A stretch of 64,000 nucleotides of DNA from Gluconobacter kondonii (GTDB lineage: Bacteria; Pseudomonadota; Alphaproteobacteria; Acetobacterales; Acetobacteraceae): positions 62,001 to 126,000 of the forward strand of contig NZ_BEWP01000006.1 of NCBI RefSeq assembly GCF_002723995.1, given 5' to 3'. The translations under genes were made by a program, and so were the position numbers. The notes under the pieces were generated by a model. That model had not been told where the DNA came from. It saw only the letters and a program-made list of their open reading frames with translations, and searched no databases. Below are positions 30,474-39,517 of this stretch, one piece after another (positions within the stretch are counted from its first letter, which is position 1; every line of letters begins with the position of its first letter).

Positions 30474-30705
30474 GTGCATGCCTCATGGAGATAATGCGGC
30501 GAGCATCGCCACGTGGTGTCCAGACCATCACGACAAGGCGTTCATTCAACATCCCGGCCGTAATGAAACGCTCTTCGCCATAGTCTTTTCGTAAGTCCGG
30601 CGCGGTTGCTGTCATCCCTTCGAAAACGGCAGCAGCGTCGGCGAAGTCGAGACCGCGTTCAGACAAGGTTTTATCGCGCTTGGCGTTATCGAACTCGACT
30701 TTCAT
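30433..30705 (-). CDS. brnT: BrnT ribonuclease toxin
   Basis: A 90-residue protein with the BrnT pattern: VEFDNAKRDKTLSERGLDFA, the YGEERFITAGML strand region and a C-terminal RRIISMRHAHERE. BrnT has a RelE-like fold and cleaves RNA; the Arg and His residues in these motifs are the likely active-site residues. It is the first gene of the leftward toxin-antitoxin operon and lies between the early region and the packaging genes. It probably helps retain the prophage or contributes to defence (inference). Confidence 0.88.
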   Translation of the reverse strand: MKVEFDNAKRDKTLSERGLDFADAAAVFEGMTATAPDLRKDYGEERFITAGMLNERLVVMVWTPRGDARRIISMRHAHEREEQEWKARMG

Positions 30706-30714
30706 GAACTTGAT

Positions 30715-30764
30715 GTAGCTACGAATAATCCATAAAGCAAGGATATAATGTAGTTACAAATAAT
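30715..30764. promoter_or_regulatory. Direct repeats upstream of brnT, with a rightward -10
   Basis: ATGTAGCTACGAATAAT-type units start at about 30713 and 30748 (two mismatches, 35-bp spacing), the kind of repeat a ribbon-helix-helix repressor would bind. TATAAT at 30744-30749 may serve the rightward HNH/packaging transcript. Confidence 0.55.
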
Positions 30765-30777
30765 AGCGAGAAGCATC

Positions 30778-31092
30778 ATGGCACTGCTGCGTTGCATCAA
30801 CAGCGGGCTGACAGTGCTGGACACCAGCATCGCCCGCGAACCCCCCAAGCGCGCGGACGCGTTCTACGTCTCGAAGGAATGGCGCGCCCTGATGGGCACC
30901 ATCCTGAAGCAGCGTGGACGCGTCTGCGAGCGTTGCGGCCGCTCAGGCTGCCGGATCTTCGGTGACCACATCGTCGAACTGAAAGACGGTGGCGCGAAGC
31001 TGGACCCCAAGAACGTCCAGCTGCTCTGCGGCTCGTGCCACACGGCCAAGACGGCACGGGCAAAAGCACAGCGCGCTGCGAAAAACTGGTGA
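30778..31092 (+). CDS. HNH endonuclease (packaging-associated)
   Basis: A 104-residue HNH nuclease with zinc-binding cysteines (CERCGRSGC and LLCGSC) and the active-site stretch FGDHIVELKDGGAKLDPKNVQ followed by CH. In HK97-type cos phages such a gene lies next to the terminase genes, and its product assists the terminase in cutting cos. The position here, just before the cos-like region, fits. Length is typical. Confidence 0.92.
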   Translation: MALLRCINSGLTVLDTSIAREPPKRADAFYVSKEWRALMGTILKQRGRVCERCGRSGCRIFGDHIVELKDGGAKLDPKNVQLLCGSCHTAKTARAKAQRAAKNW

Positions 31093-31280
31093 AAAACAGC
31101 GGAAAACAGCCATTTTCTCACGTTTTCGACCCAAAAGCTGACCAAAACGGTCCGGATTGAGGGGGGCGGGTCAAATCTTCGGCCCGACCGCGGGGGCGTA
31201 ACCGCGCCAGTTCCACGCGTGAAAAATTTTCCTGCAATTACGAAATGAGGTGCGCACCATCCTGCGCAGGACGGTCCAGA
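31093..31280. other. Non-coding region with probable cos site
   Basis: The gap between the HNH and small terminase genes contains a G-rich run and the segment GGGGGGCGGGTCAAATC (~31161-31177), followed by a GC-rich stretch and an A/T-rich GAAAAATTTTCC at ~31220-31231. The order (G-rich nick region, then an AAAATTTTCC bend) resembles cos regions of HNH-carrying phages and lambda. The exact cut cannot be read by eye. Confidence 0.5.
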
Positions 31281-31880
31281 ATGTCGAAAAAACCGCCCGC
31301 AAACTGGGAGGATATTGCCAGCGCCTACTGCGCAGAAAGCCTGTCAAACCGCCAGATTGCTAAGAAATTCGGGATTGCGGAAAGCACCCTGCGCAAGCGT
31401 ATCGCGTCTGAAGGATGGGAGAAAGCAGGTGCGCAAAAGGTGCGCACTCGCACTCCAAAAGTGCGCACCGCTGCGCACTCAGAGCAGCCTGCGCAAAAAC
31501 GTCCCTCCCCGATCGTCGCCGAAGCCATCCCGGACGACATCGAGGGCCGCCTGCTCTGCCTGGCAGAACGCATGACCGACGAACTGGAGCAGATCACGGC
31601 GCACCATGGCGAGATTACGGAAGCCATCGAAATTGAGACGATGGACGACGAAAACCCGCGACGCCGTGAGGCAATGCAGAAAGCCATCAGCCATCCAGTC
31701 CGAGCCAATTCGCTCAAGACGCTTGCGCAGTCCGTCGCGCTGCTGGGCGGAAAAGCTGCGGGCAAAAAAGGTAAGAAAGAGCAGCTCAAGGATGCTGCTG
31801 ACACGGCATCCTCTGGGAAATTTGCGCCCATGACTCAACCGAAACTGGTAGTGAACAATGGCAAGCGACGGGACAGTTAA
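31281..31880 (+). CDS. Terminase small subunit
   Basis: A 199-residue protein with an N-terminal HTH (SLSNRQIAKKFGIAESTLRK, residues ~20-39), a basic repeat-containing linker (KVRTRTPKVRT), and a helical middle. It binds the cos DNA and hands it to the large subunit. The ATG at 31281 is preferred to the open frame from 31245, which has no binding site. It overlaps the large subunit gene by 23 nt. Confidence 0.75.
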   Translation: MSKKPPANWEDIASAYCAESLSNRQIAKKFGIAESTLRKRIASEGWEKAGAQKVRTRTPKVRTAAHSEQPAQKRPSPIVAEAIPDDIEGRLLCLAERMTDELEQITAHHGEITEAIEIETMDDENPRRREAMQKAISHPVRANSLKTLAQSVALLGGKAAGKKGKKEQLKDAADTASSGKFAPMTQPKLVVNNGKRRDS

Positions 31881-33639
31881 AGTTAGCTCTCGGGGGCGGA
31901 AAACTGCATCCAGCCGGACTGGAATGCGCAAGGCTCTCAAGCAAGCTCCCGTCCCTCCTGCGCTCACATGGTCAACGGCGTGCCACACCTGGGAAAAACG
32001 GATTGTTGCCCGCGAAAGCATCATCCCCTGCCCGCCGCTTTTCCCGGCAGCAGCCAAGCAGGGCATGGATGTCTTCAATGCTCTGAAGCTCGTCGATGTG
32101 ATGGGCGAACCGACGATCGGTGAGTCCTGCCGATCCTGGCTGAAGGACTTCGCGGAATCCTTCTTCGGGTCCTACGATCCGGATACCGGTGTCCGGCACA
32201 TCAGCGAGTTCTTCCTGCTGGTCAGCAAGAAGAACACCAAGTCGACCATCGCGGCTGGCGTCATGCTGACCCAGCTGGTTCTGAACTGGCGCCGTTCTGC
32301 TGAATTCCTGATCCTGGCACCGACCAAGGAAGCGGCCGACAACGCCTTCAAACCCGCCCGGGACATGGTCCTGAACGACCCGGACCTGGATGCGATCTTT
32401 CACGTCCAGAAGTACAACCGCGTCATCGAGCATCGCCAGACCGGGGCCACGCTCAAGGTCGTGGCTGCTGACGGCCAGTCGGTGGTCGGCAAGAAGGCGA
32501 CCGGCATTCTGGTCGACGAACTCTGGGAGTTTGGCAAAAAGCCGACAGGCGAGAACATGCTCATGGAAGCCATGGGCGGCATTTCGTCCCGTCCTGAAGG
32601 CTTCGTCATCTATCTTTCCACCCAGTCGGATGAAGAGCCAGCCGGCGTCTTCAAGTCGAAGCTGGAATATGCCCGCTCCATTCGGGACGGGAAGATCCAG
32701 AATAAGAAGTTCTTTCCTGTCATCTACGAGTTTCCGGCCGCGCTGATCGAGGCTGAGAAACACAAGGATCCGGACTACTGGTACGTCCCCAACCCAAACC
32801 TCGGCCTGTCGGTCGGGACCGAGTTCCTGACCAGCCAGTATGACCAGCAGAAGGAAGCCGGCGAAGGCCCGTTGCGGGTCTGGATGGCCAAGCACCTCAA
32901 TGTGCAGGTCGGGCTCTCCCTGGGAGAGAAAGCCTGGGCGGGTGCGAAATATTGGGAGCAGCGAGGGGATCCCAACCTCACCCTGGACGATGTGGTCAGA
33001 CGCTCCAGTGTCCTGGTCGTGGGAATCGACGGTGGCGGCCTGGACGACTTTCTGTCCATGGCCGTTCTGGGCTGCGATGCCGAGACCGATGAGTGGCTGC
33101 ACTGGCAGCGCAGCTGGGTCTATTGCGATGTGCTGAAGACCCGAAAGGAAGAAGCGCCTCGGTATCTCGATTTCGAGAAACAGCAGGACCTCGTGCTCGT
33201 CACGACCATGGCGGACGATATCATCGAGCTGGGCGAAATCGCCGCGGATCTCAACCGATCGGGCAAGTTGGCGCTAATTGGGCTCGACCCAGCCGGCGTG
33301 GCGGAGATCGTCTTCGAGCTGCGTCGGCAGGGGATCGAGGAAAGCCAGATCGTCGGTGTCAGTCAGGGCTGGAAGCTCACCGGCCCGATCAAAACGCTTG
33401 AACGCAAACTGGCAGATGGGTCTTTCCACCATGGCGGCCGGCCGATCATGGCCTGGGCCGTTGGCAATGCGAAAGCCCAGGCCAAAGGCAACAACATCGA
33501 AATTACCAAGCAGCTGGCGGGCGGAAAGAAGATCGATCCCCTGATGGCGCTGTTCGATGCCGTGGCCTGCATGTCCAAAAACCCGGAGCCACCCGGACCG
33601 AAAAGCATTTTTGACCGTGAGGACCTATGGGATTCCTGA
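31858..33639 (+). CDS. Terminase large subunit, HK97 type
   Basis: A 593-residue packaging ATPase and nuclease. The N-terminal ATPase region includes FFLLVSKKNTKSTIAAG (a Walker A-like segment in the HK97/YmfN group, ~residues 119-135), FLILAPTKEAADNAF and a Walker B ending GILVDELWEFG (~residues 218-228). The nuclease domain begins with VVGIDGGGLDDF (~residue 384), whose Asp residues are expected to bind metal, and continues with IGLDPAG. Length is typical. It overlaps both neighbours. Confidence 0.94.
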   Translation: MASDGTVKVSSRGRKTASSRTGMRKALKQAPVPPALTWSTACHTWEKRIVARESIIPCPPLFPAAAKQGMDVFNALKLVDVMGEPTIGESCRSWLKDFAESFFGSYDPDTGVRHISEFFLLVSKKNTKSTIAAGVMLTQLVLNWRRSAEFLILAPTKEAADNAFKPARDMVLNDPDLDAIFHVQKYNRVIEHRQTGATLKVVAADGQSVVGKKATGILVDELWEFGKKPTGENMLMEAMGGISSRPEGFVIYLSTQSDEEPAGVFKSKLEYARSIRDGKIQNKKFFPVIYEFPAALIEAEKHKDPDYWYVPNPNLGLSVGTEFLTSQYDQQKEAGEGPLRVWMAKHLNVQVGLSLGEKAWAGAKYWEQRGDPNLTLDDVVRRSSVLVVGIDGGGLDDFLSMAVLGCDAETDEWLHWQRSWVYCDVLKTRKEEAPRYLDFEKQQDLVLVTTMADDIIELGEIAADLNRSGKLALIGLDPAGVAEIVFELRRQGIEESQIVGVSQGWKLTGPIKTLERKLADGSFHHGGRPIMAWAVGNAKAQAKGNNIEITKQLAGGKKIDPLMALFDAVACMSKNPEPPGPKSIFDREDLWDS

Positions 33640-34952
33640 AGAGTATTTTCGGCGGCTCTCAGCGTCCTCCTTCGGAGCGCAGAGAGCCTGTTCTGGCGCA
33701 GAGCCTCGAAAACCCCAGCACGCCTCTGTCTGAGATTGGCAACTGGAGCGAGTTTCTAGGACTACCGGGGAGCAGTGATGACTGGATACCACCCACCAGT
33801 GAGCGCACAGCCATGGCCTGCTCGGCCGTCTATCGCTGCGTCACGCTGGAAGCCGGCGTTATCGCCGGACTGCCTCTGAAGATTTATCGTCTCTCGGCCG
33901 ATGGGCAGCGCGAAGAACTGCCGAACCATCGACTGATACCGCTCCTTCAGACAGCGCCGTTTCCAGGACGTTCTCTGACGGCCTTCTCATGGCGGGAACT
34001 CTGGGGGGTGAATGTCCTGCTCTGGGGCAACCACTACAGCGCCATCCGATATGACGGCGCAGGTCGTGTGATTGGCTTTGAAGCCTTTATGCCGTGGCAG
34101 GTTCGTGTGGTGCGTCTTCCAAGTAAGCCAGGCGTGAACTTCTATGTCCTGACGCATGAGGATGGCAGCGTTGAAACCCTTCATCAGGAAGACATGCTGC
34201 ACATTCCTGGTCCGGGTTTTGACGGGATCAAGGGGCTCTCCCGGATCCAGTCTTTCGCACGCGGCTCTGTCGGGCTGGCGCGCTCTATGGAAGAGCGCAC
34301 GGGTCGGGTCCATCAGAACGCCTCGATGCCGAGCGGCATCATGCAGGTGCAGGGCAAAATGTCAGATGACGGCTTTCGTCGTCTAAGACGCCAACTTCAG
34401 GAAGCCCATTCCGGCGTTGCCAACTGGGGAAAGACTGTCATCGCGGATGAAGGGTCGAAATACACGCCCTTTCAGCTGTCTCCACAGGATCTCCAGACGA
34501 TCGAAGCCAGACGCTACCAAGTCGCCGATATCTCGCGTTTCTTCGGTGTGCCCCTGCATCTTCTGAACGAAACGGACAAGACATCGTCCTGGGGGACCGG
34601 TCTGTCCGAGAACACGCTGGCTTACCTGATCTTCTCGCTCGATGCAGACCTGCGCCGGATCGAAAGTGAGCTGAATTACAAGCTGTTCTCCAACAGTCCT
34701 CTTTTCGTGGAATTTGACCGTGATGGCTTGCTGTCTATGGATCCGGAAAAGACCGCAACGGTCATGCAGAGCGAGATCTCCAGCGGTGTCAGCACGATCA
34801 ACGAGGCACGCCGGAAGAAAAATCGTCCTCCCGTACCGGGCGGCGATACCCCGCTGATCAACAGCACCAACGTGCCGTTGACGACACAGGCGGCGAAAGG
34901 GCCAGACCAGCCCGCGCCTGTTCCTCCACCTTCACCAGGGCAACAGGAATGA
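33627..34952 (+). CDS. Portal protein, HK97 family
   Basis: A 441-residue portal of the HK97 family. Recognisable parts are TAMACSAVYRCVTLEAGVIA near residue 52, a HRLIPLLQTAPFPG segment, LLWGNHYSAIRYDGAGRVIG and the C-terminal RYQVADISRFFGVPLHLLNE followed by SSWGTGLSENTLAYL, which is a strong signature. It overlaps the terminase gene by 13 nt and the protease gene by 4 nt. Confidence 0.95.
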   Translation: MGFLKSIFGGSQRPPSERREPVLAQSLENPSTPLSEIGNWSEFLGLPGSSDDWIPPTSERTAMACSAVYRCVTLEAGVIAGLPLKIYRLSADGQREELPNHRLIPLLQTAPFPGRSLTAFSWRELWGVNVLLWGNHYSAIRYDGAGRVIGFEAFMPWQVRVVRLPSKPGVNFYVLTHEDGSVETLHQEDMLHIPGPGFDGIKGLSRIQSFARGSVGLARSMEERTGRVHQNASMPSGIMQVQGKMSDDGFRRLRRQLQEAHSGVANWGKTVIADEGSKYTPFQLSPQDLQTIEARRYQVADISRFFGVPLHLLNETDKTSSWGTGLSENTLAYLIFSLDADLRRIESELNYKLFSNSPLFVEFDRDGLLSMDPEKTATVMQSEISSGVSTINEARRKKNRPPVPGGDTPLINSTNVPLTTQAAKGPDQPAPVPPPSPGQQE

Positions 34953-35683
34953 AACGCTATGATGCCCAGGCGGGCCGGTTTTCGAACCGAGCCCTTCTGG
35001 CCTTCACGCAGGCAGGGCTCCCGCAGACCCTGAGCAGCCGGCCACGGGCTGACGGCAAGCCGGCCGAGATCCTGCTCTATGACGAAATCGGCTTCTGGGG
35101 CGTGACGGCCAAGGACTTTGCCGGCCAGCTGGCGCAGGTCGGTCCCGGGCCAATTAATCTACGGATCAACAGTCCAGGCGGGGATGTCTTTGACGGCCTC
35201 GCCATCTATTCGTCGCTCAAGCAGCATGATGGCGCAGTCAACGTCATCATCGACGGCCTGGCGGCCTCGGCGGCCTCCTATATCGCTCTTGCCGGCGATA
35301 CGGTCTCGATTGCGCCCAATGCGTTTATGATGATCCACAACGCCTGGGGGCTTGTGATCGGCAACAAGGCCGACATGACGGCAACGGCAGGTGTCATGTC
35401 CAAGATCGACGGCCAGATGGCGGCGCTCTATTCGGGCAAGACAGGCCAGAGCGTCGACGCCATTTCGGCCCAGATGGATGCCGAGACCTGGTTCACGGCC
35501 CAAGAAGCCCTGGATGCAGGTCTGGCGGATGTCATTGTCGATGATGACCGCTCCGGAGGCAGTGCTCCTTCCGCCAAGGCGACGCAGTCTCCGCCTGAGG
35601 ATCTGCTCGCTCAGGCTGGGGAAATCGCCCTTGCGTCGCGCCGGCGTATGGCCCGTCTGGCTGAAGCCGAAAACACTCTCTGA
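34949..35683 (+). CDS. ClpP-like head maturation protease
   Basis: A 244-residue S14/ClpP-fold serine protease that trims the capsid protein's N-terminal scaffold. NSPGGDVFDGLAIYSSL, the nucleophile region GLAASAASYIALAGD and the His in AFMMIHNAWG are visible, giving a Ser-His(-Asp) set. It lies between portal and capsid genes, the HK97 order. This prophage therefore uses an S14-type enzyme where prophage 1 uses S49. Confidence 0.95.
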   Translation: MKRYDAQAGRFSNRALLAFTQAGLPQTLSSRPRADGKPAEILLYDEIGFWGVTAKDFAGQLAQVGPGPINLRINSPGGDVFDGLAIYSSLKQHDGAVNVIIDGLAASAASYIALAGDTVSIAPNAFMMIHNAWGLVIGNKADMTATAGVMSKIDGQMAALYSGKTGQSVDAISAQMDAETWFTAQEALDAGLADVIVDDDRSGGSAPSAKATQSPPEDLLAQAGEIALASRRRMARLAEAENTL

Positions 35684-35787
35684 CCATGCCCTGACCTCCC
35701 TGCGAGGCAAGATCAGGTCATGACCCTTTTGGGATGCCGCCGATAGAGCGTGGCAGCCCCCCTTTCATTGCAAAAACAGGAATATCC

Positions 35788-37032
35788 ATGCGTTCCAAGG
35801 AACTGCGCGCCAAGCGTGCAAAGCTGATTTCTGACGCCAGCGCCCTGATCAACGGCGAGACCGTCACTGCCGAACAGACTGCCCAGTTCGATGCCATGAT
35901 GGCCGAAGCGGACGAGCTCAAGGCGCGAATTGACCGCATTGAGAGCGCAGAAGCGGCTGAAGCGGAACTGGCTGGCCAGATCGCGGCTCGTGGCGAAAAC
36001 GACGGTCGTGGCGCTGATGAACAGCGCGATCGTGAGACGCAGGAAGTCCGCGTTTTCGGTGCGTGGCTTCGTGGCGGCATGGATAGCCTCTCTGGTGAGG
36101 ATCGGGCTTTTGCTGCTCTGCAAGCGCAGCGTGGTAGCGAATTCCGCGCCGCTCAGAGCACACAAACGGGTCCTGCTGGTGGCTATCTCGTTCCGCCCCT
36201 TTTCGCAGACCAGATCCTGACAGCTCTGAAGGCTTACTTCACGGCTTTGGATCTGTTTGACGAAATCCCGACCGCAACAGGCGCTCCCCTGCCCTGGCCT
36301 ACCAATGATGACACGGCCGCCCGCGCCAAGATCATCGGCGAGAACACGACGATCGGCACAAGCGACCTGAAATTCGGGCTGTCCAACGTCTTGGCCTATC
36401 TGTACGCCACAGACGCCGTTCTGGTGCCCTGGACGTTGATGCAGGATTCCTTCCTGGATCTGGACACCTTCCTCACCTCTGCTCTGTCCACCCGTTTTGG
36501 ACGTACGTTGGCTGACGATTTGACGAATGGCACGGGCACGAACATGCCACAGGGTGTCTGCACTGCGGCTGGCGTTGGTTTTACGACAGCGGCCGTGGAT
36601 ATCGGCTATGACGATATCATCGAACTGATCCATAGCGTGGACCCGGCTTATCGCCAGGGTGCGACGTTTATGTTCAACGACACGACCCTCAAAGTCCTGC
36701 GCAAGATGAAGGATAATGAAGGTCGCCCGCTTTGGTCGCCCGCGGTCGCAGTCGGCGCGCCTGATACGTTTGCCGGCTATGCCATGAATATCAATCAGAG
36801 CATGCCAAGCGTTGCAGCTGGCAATAAAGCCATGCTGTTCGGCAGCTTCAAGAACTACAAGTTCCGCAACGTAAAAGGCATGTCCGTGGTGCGCCTCAAT
36901 GAGCGTTACGCGGACGCTTTGCAGACGGCTTTCTTCGGATATGGCCGTTATGGCGGCGGCATGCCGACGCCTGGTGCTGCCATCCAGGCTCTCGTCACTG
37001 GTGCCGCTGCCAGTGGCGGCTCAGGCGGCTAA
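35788..37032 (+). CDS. Major capsid protein, HK97 family
   Basis: A 414-residue capsid precursor. The first ~100 residues are charged helices (RSKELRAKRAKLISDASALI...AEADELKARIDRIESAEA), the delta domain that acts as internal scaffold and is removed by the protease; the HK97-fold core begins near TQTGPAGGYLVPPLFADQIL (~residue 130) and includes RFGRTLADDLTNGTGTNMPQ. The ATG at 35788 is chosen for AGGA 6 nt upstream; the longer frame from 35734 runs through the intergenic region. Confidence 0.93.
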   Translation: MRSKELRAKRAKLISDASALINGETVTAEQTAQFDAMMAEADELKARIDRIESAEAAEAELAGQIAARGENDGRGADEQRDRETQEVRVFGAWLRGGMDSLSGEDRAFAALQAQRGSEFRAAQSTQTGPAGGYLVPPLFADQILTALKAYFTALDLFDEIPTATGAPLPWPTNDDTAARAKIIGENTTIGTSDLKFGLSNVLAYLYATDAVLVPWTLMQDSFLDLDTFLTSALSTRFGRTLADDLTNGTGTNMPQGVCTAAGVGFTTAAVDIGYDDIIELIHSVDPAYRQGATFMFNDTTLKVLRKMKDNEGRPLWSPAVAVGAPDTFAGYAMNINQSMPSVAAGNKAMLFGSFKNYKFRNVKGMSVVRLNERYADALQTAFFGYGRYGGGMPTPGAAIQALVTGAAASGGSGG

Positions 37033-37053
37033 TGACACGCAGGAGGCTGATCA

Positions 37054-37704
37054 GTGAGAAGCATTCCTATCGGATCAGCTCCTGTAACGGTTCCCCTGGC
37101 ATCCGTGCAGGATCTGATGACGGATCTGGGCATCACGGATGCCCAGGCCTCAGATACGCTTGAGCAGCATCTTCTGGATGCAACCGAGGCCGTTCTGGCG
37201 TTCATCGGCCGGCCGATCCTGTCCCAGACCTGGCAGGATCAGGTCTTTGTCCGACACTTCCCCCGGACCTTGTCCCTTCTGGTTGCGGCCTACCCCGTCC
37301 AGAAGGTTCTGGGGATCGTCCGCAACGGGACAGCGTTGTCTCAGGATGAAATTGACGGTCTCGTCATCGCGGATGAAACCGGCGAGATCTTCCGTCCGGA
37401 TGCAGAGCGTCCGTTCTGGCATCCAGGACGCTATGAAATCACCTATCAGGCCGGATATCAGCTTCCGGCCACGCAGGACGATGGCACGGCGCTTCCTGGG
37501 AACATTCCTCGGCCGATCCAGCTCGCTGTCCGCAGGGTTGCGGCAGCGGCCTACTATGCAGAAGGTCGTGACCCCTCCCTGAAGTCCGAAAGTGCCCAGG
37601 GCATTGGCTCGACCAGCTGGGTCACACCTGACCCAGCCCTGGGTGGCCTGACACCTGAAGCGGCTGGCCTCGTCCAGCGCTACCAGTCTCCGGGGACGGC
37701 GTGA
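37054..37704 (+). CDS. Head-tail connector (gp6-like adaptor)
   Basis: A 216-residue protein of the gp6/gp15-type adaptor kind: an N-terminal helical bundle (SVQDLMTDLGITDAQASDTL, QHLLDATEAVLAFIGRPI) followed by a beta region with FWHPGRYEITYQAGY, a pattern common to these connectors. It starts with GTG after AGGAGG. It joins the portal to the next connector during head completion. Confidence 0.75.
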   Translation: MRSIPIGSAPVTVPLASVQDLMTDLGITDAQASDTLEQHLLDATEAVLAFIGRPILSQTWQDQVFVRHFPRTLSLLVAAYPVQKVLGIVRNGTALSQDEIDGLVIADETGEIFRPDAERPFWHPGRYEITYQAGYQLPATQDDGTALPGNIPRPIQLAVRRVAAAAYYAEGRDPSLKSESAQGIGSTSWVTPDPALGGLTPEAAGLVQRYQSPGTA

Positions 37705-38030
37705 TGGGATATCAGGCAGACTGCCGTCGTCGGCAGATCCGCAAGAAAGGCCGGCTGATGACACTGTCACGGCCGAGCGAGAGCAGCCCGGTCACGCTGA
37801 TGGCCTATGCCGCACCGCCCGCGACAGCCGCACTGGAATCAGGCGTGTCCGTCATGCCGTTTGTGGCCGAGACCCTGAATGACGAGCTGGCGGCAGCGGG
37901 TTACGGCCAGCCCCGGAATGCTGACATCCTAACGGATGGCGGTCGTCAATACGCGCTGACAGACGCCACGCCCGTTTATGACGGTAGTGAAATCTGCGGC
38001 TGGAAACTCATTGCAGCAGGTGGAACATGA
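37704..38030 (+). CDS. Probable head closure / stopper protein
   Basis: A 108-residue protein in the slot between the gp6-like adaptor and the tail terminator. The sequence is beta-rich in its second half (YALTDATPVYDGSEICGWKL) and I recognise no strong motif; the call rests on gene order. ATG at 37704 overlaps the previous stop in a TGATG junction. It ends in a 4-nt overlap. Confidence 0.5.
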   Translation: MGYQADCRRRQIRKKGRLMTLSRPSESSPVTLMAYAAPPATAALESGVSVMPFVAETLNDELAAAGYGQPRNADILTDGGRQYALTDATPVYDGSEICGWKLIAAGGT

Positions 38031-38449
38031 CCTCTCCCATCGTCTGGCAGGATGCCTTTGACCGTGCCACGGCCGCTGCTGCTCCGCTGGGGCTGGCGGT
38101 CAAGGACATTCTTGCTCAGAACCTCGATCAGAACACGGCCCCATGGGTCTATTTCGAGACAGCCAGTGCCTCTGCCGGCCGCCTGGGCATGGGTGAGATC
38201 GTCGACGAAGAAACCGGCCAGATCTGGCTGCACCTAATGGTGCGGCGCGGAACGGGCGCGATCGACGCCATCACGAAACGCAAGGCTCTGTCCGTCGCGT
38301 TTCGGGTGCCGGTCGCGCCGCTCCCTGCCGGTCTGTTCTACGATGATCAGGGCTTTGATCCGCCCGACGACGACCAGACCGGCAACTGGGTCCGCTTCTC
38401 CCTGATGGTGGACTATCGCTACCAGGACATCGTCCTGCCGGCATCCTGA
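38027..38449 (+). CDS. Tail terminator-like protein
   Basis: A 140-residue protein with the alpha/beta pattern of tail terminators (gpU/HK97 gp10 to gp11 neighbourhood): QDAFDRATAAAAPLGLAVKD at the start and a final strand VRFSLMVDYRYQDIVLP. The order connector, closure, terminator, tube supports this. It is the last gene before a strong terminator. Confidence 0.6.
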   Translation: MTSPIVWQDAFDRATAAAAPLGLAVKDILAQNLDQNTAPWVYFETASASAGRLGMGEIVDEETGQIWLHLMVRRGTGAIDAITKRKALSVAFRVPVAPLPAGLFYDDQGFDPPDDDQTGNWVRFSLMVDYRYQDIVLPAS

Positions 38450-38461
38450 AATTCCTGACAC

Positions 38462-38485
38462 AGCCACCTCCGGGTGGCTTTTTTT
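38462..38485 (+). terminator. Intrinsic terminator before the tail tube gene
   Basis: AGCCACC/GGTGGCT stem, 4-nt loop, then T7; the next ATG is 13 nt after it, with a GAGGTGAG site between. Confidence 0.85.
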
Positions 38486-38497
38486 ATGAGGTGAGAC

Positions 38498-39466
38498 ATG
38501 GCCTTTACCGGTGCCACGGCAGGCTATCAGGCCGCCGCGCAGGCGAACGATACCGCCATTTCCTATGCCATGGAGCCGAACTACGGCGTCCCGGCCACGG
38601 GAAACTACCAGCGCACCCGCTTTACGGGTGAAAACTTCAAACCGACGGACACGACCCAGCGCCCGGACGAGATCAACGCTGACATCGAAGCGGCGCAGGC
38701 TGTCCTGACGCAGACCTCTGTGGCCGGCACACTGTCGGGCGCGCTGTCTTATGGCACCTATGACGACATGCTGGCGGCCGTGCTGGGTGCAGACTGGGCT
38801 GACAACGTCGTGCAGAACGGTGCGGTCGTGAAGACCTGGACGCTCATCGAAAAGATGAACGCCAAATGGCTGGTGCGTCCAGGCAGCTACTGCACACAGG
38901 CACAGCTGACTTTTGCCCAGGGCAGCTTTGCCTCTACGTCTTTCGACTTCTCCTGCAAGCAGCAGACGCTCGCGGATGCCGATCCGGCCACGACCTACAC
39001 GGACGCGCCCACAGGGCGTGTGTTCAACACGGTCGACAACTTCGTCGGCATGACCGTGAACGGCGTGGCTCCGGATGGCTGCGTCAAGCAGGTCCAGATT
39101 ACGCTGGCCCGCGACGGCTCGGGGTCGGACTATGGCATGGGCCATGCCGATGCCTGCGGGATCCGCCCCGGCCAGATCCTCGCCTCCGGATCGACGCAGA
39201 TCTTTTTCAAGACCTGGGATCTGTATCAGGTCTGGGCCAATGGAACGCAGGGACCGATCGCCGTTACGGTCAAGGATGCGGACGGCAACAGCTATGTCCT
39301 GACCTTCCTGAATGCGGCGCTGCGCAATCCGGTGATCGATGTCGGCAGCAAAAACACCTCGATCATCGCCACCTTCGACATCGAGGGCAATCCGCAGGCC
39401 GGCGGTGGCACCTTCAAGATCCAGCGCATCCCGGCCGCACCGCCAGCCGCGCCTTCTGGCGGCTGA
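38498..39466 (+). CDS. Major tail tube protein
   Basis: A 322-residue beta-rich protein in the tube position. Residues ~25-60 (NYGVPATGNYQRTRFTGENF) and the two-domain layout fit the long tail tube proteins; the C-terminal ~100 residues (ITLARDGSGSDYGMGHADAC...GPIAVTVKDADGNSYVLTFL) look like an added Ig-like or beta domain. High expression is expected, consistent with its own start after the terminator. Confidence 0.7.
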   Translation: MAFTGATAGYQAAAQANDTAISYAMEPNYGVPATGNYQRTRFTGENFKPTDTTQRPDEINADIEAAQAVLTQTSVAGTLSGALSYGTYDDMLAAVLGADWADNVVQNGAVVKTWTLIEKMNAKWLVRPGSYCTQAQLTFAQGSFASTSFDFSCKQQTLADADPATTYTDAPTGRVFNTVDNFVGMTVNGVAPDGCVKQVQITLARDGSGSDYGMGHADACGIRPGQILASGSTQIFFKTWDLYQVWANGTQGPIAVTVKDADGNSYVLTFLNAALRNPVIDVGSKNTSIIATFDIEGNPQAGGGTFKIQRIPAAPPAAPSGG

Positions 39467-39517
39467 TCCCCGGAGCTCCGAACTTTTTATCCCTCATTTC
39501 AGACTGGAAAAATTAAC

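Noticed and set aside
31972-33102. 376-codon minus-strand frame.
   Set aside because: It is the antisense shadow of the large terminase gene, whose motifs are unmistakable.
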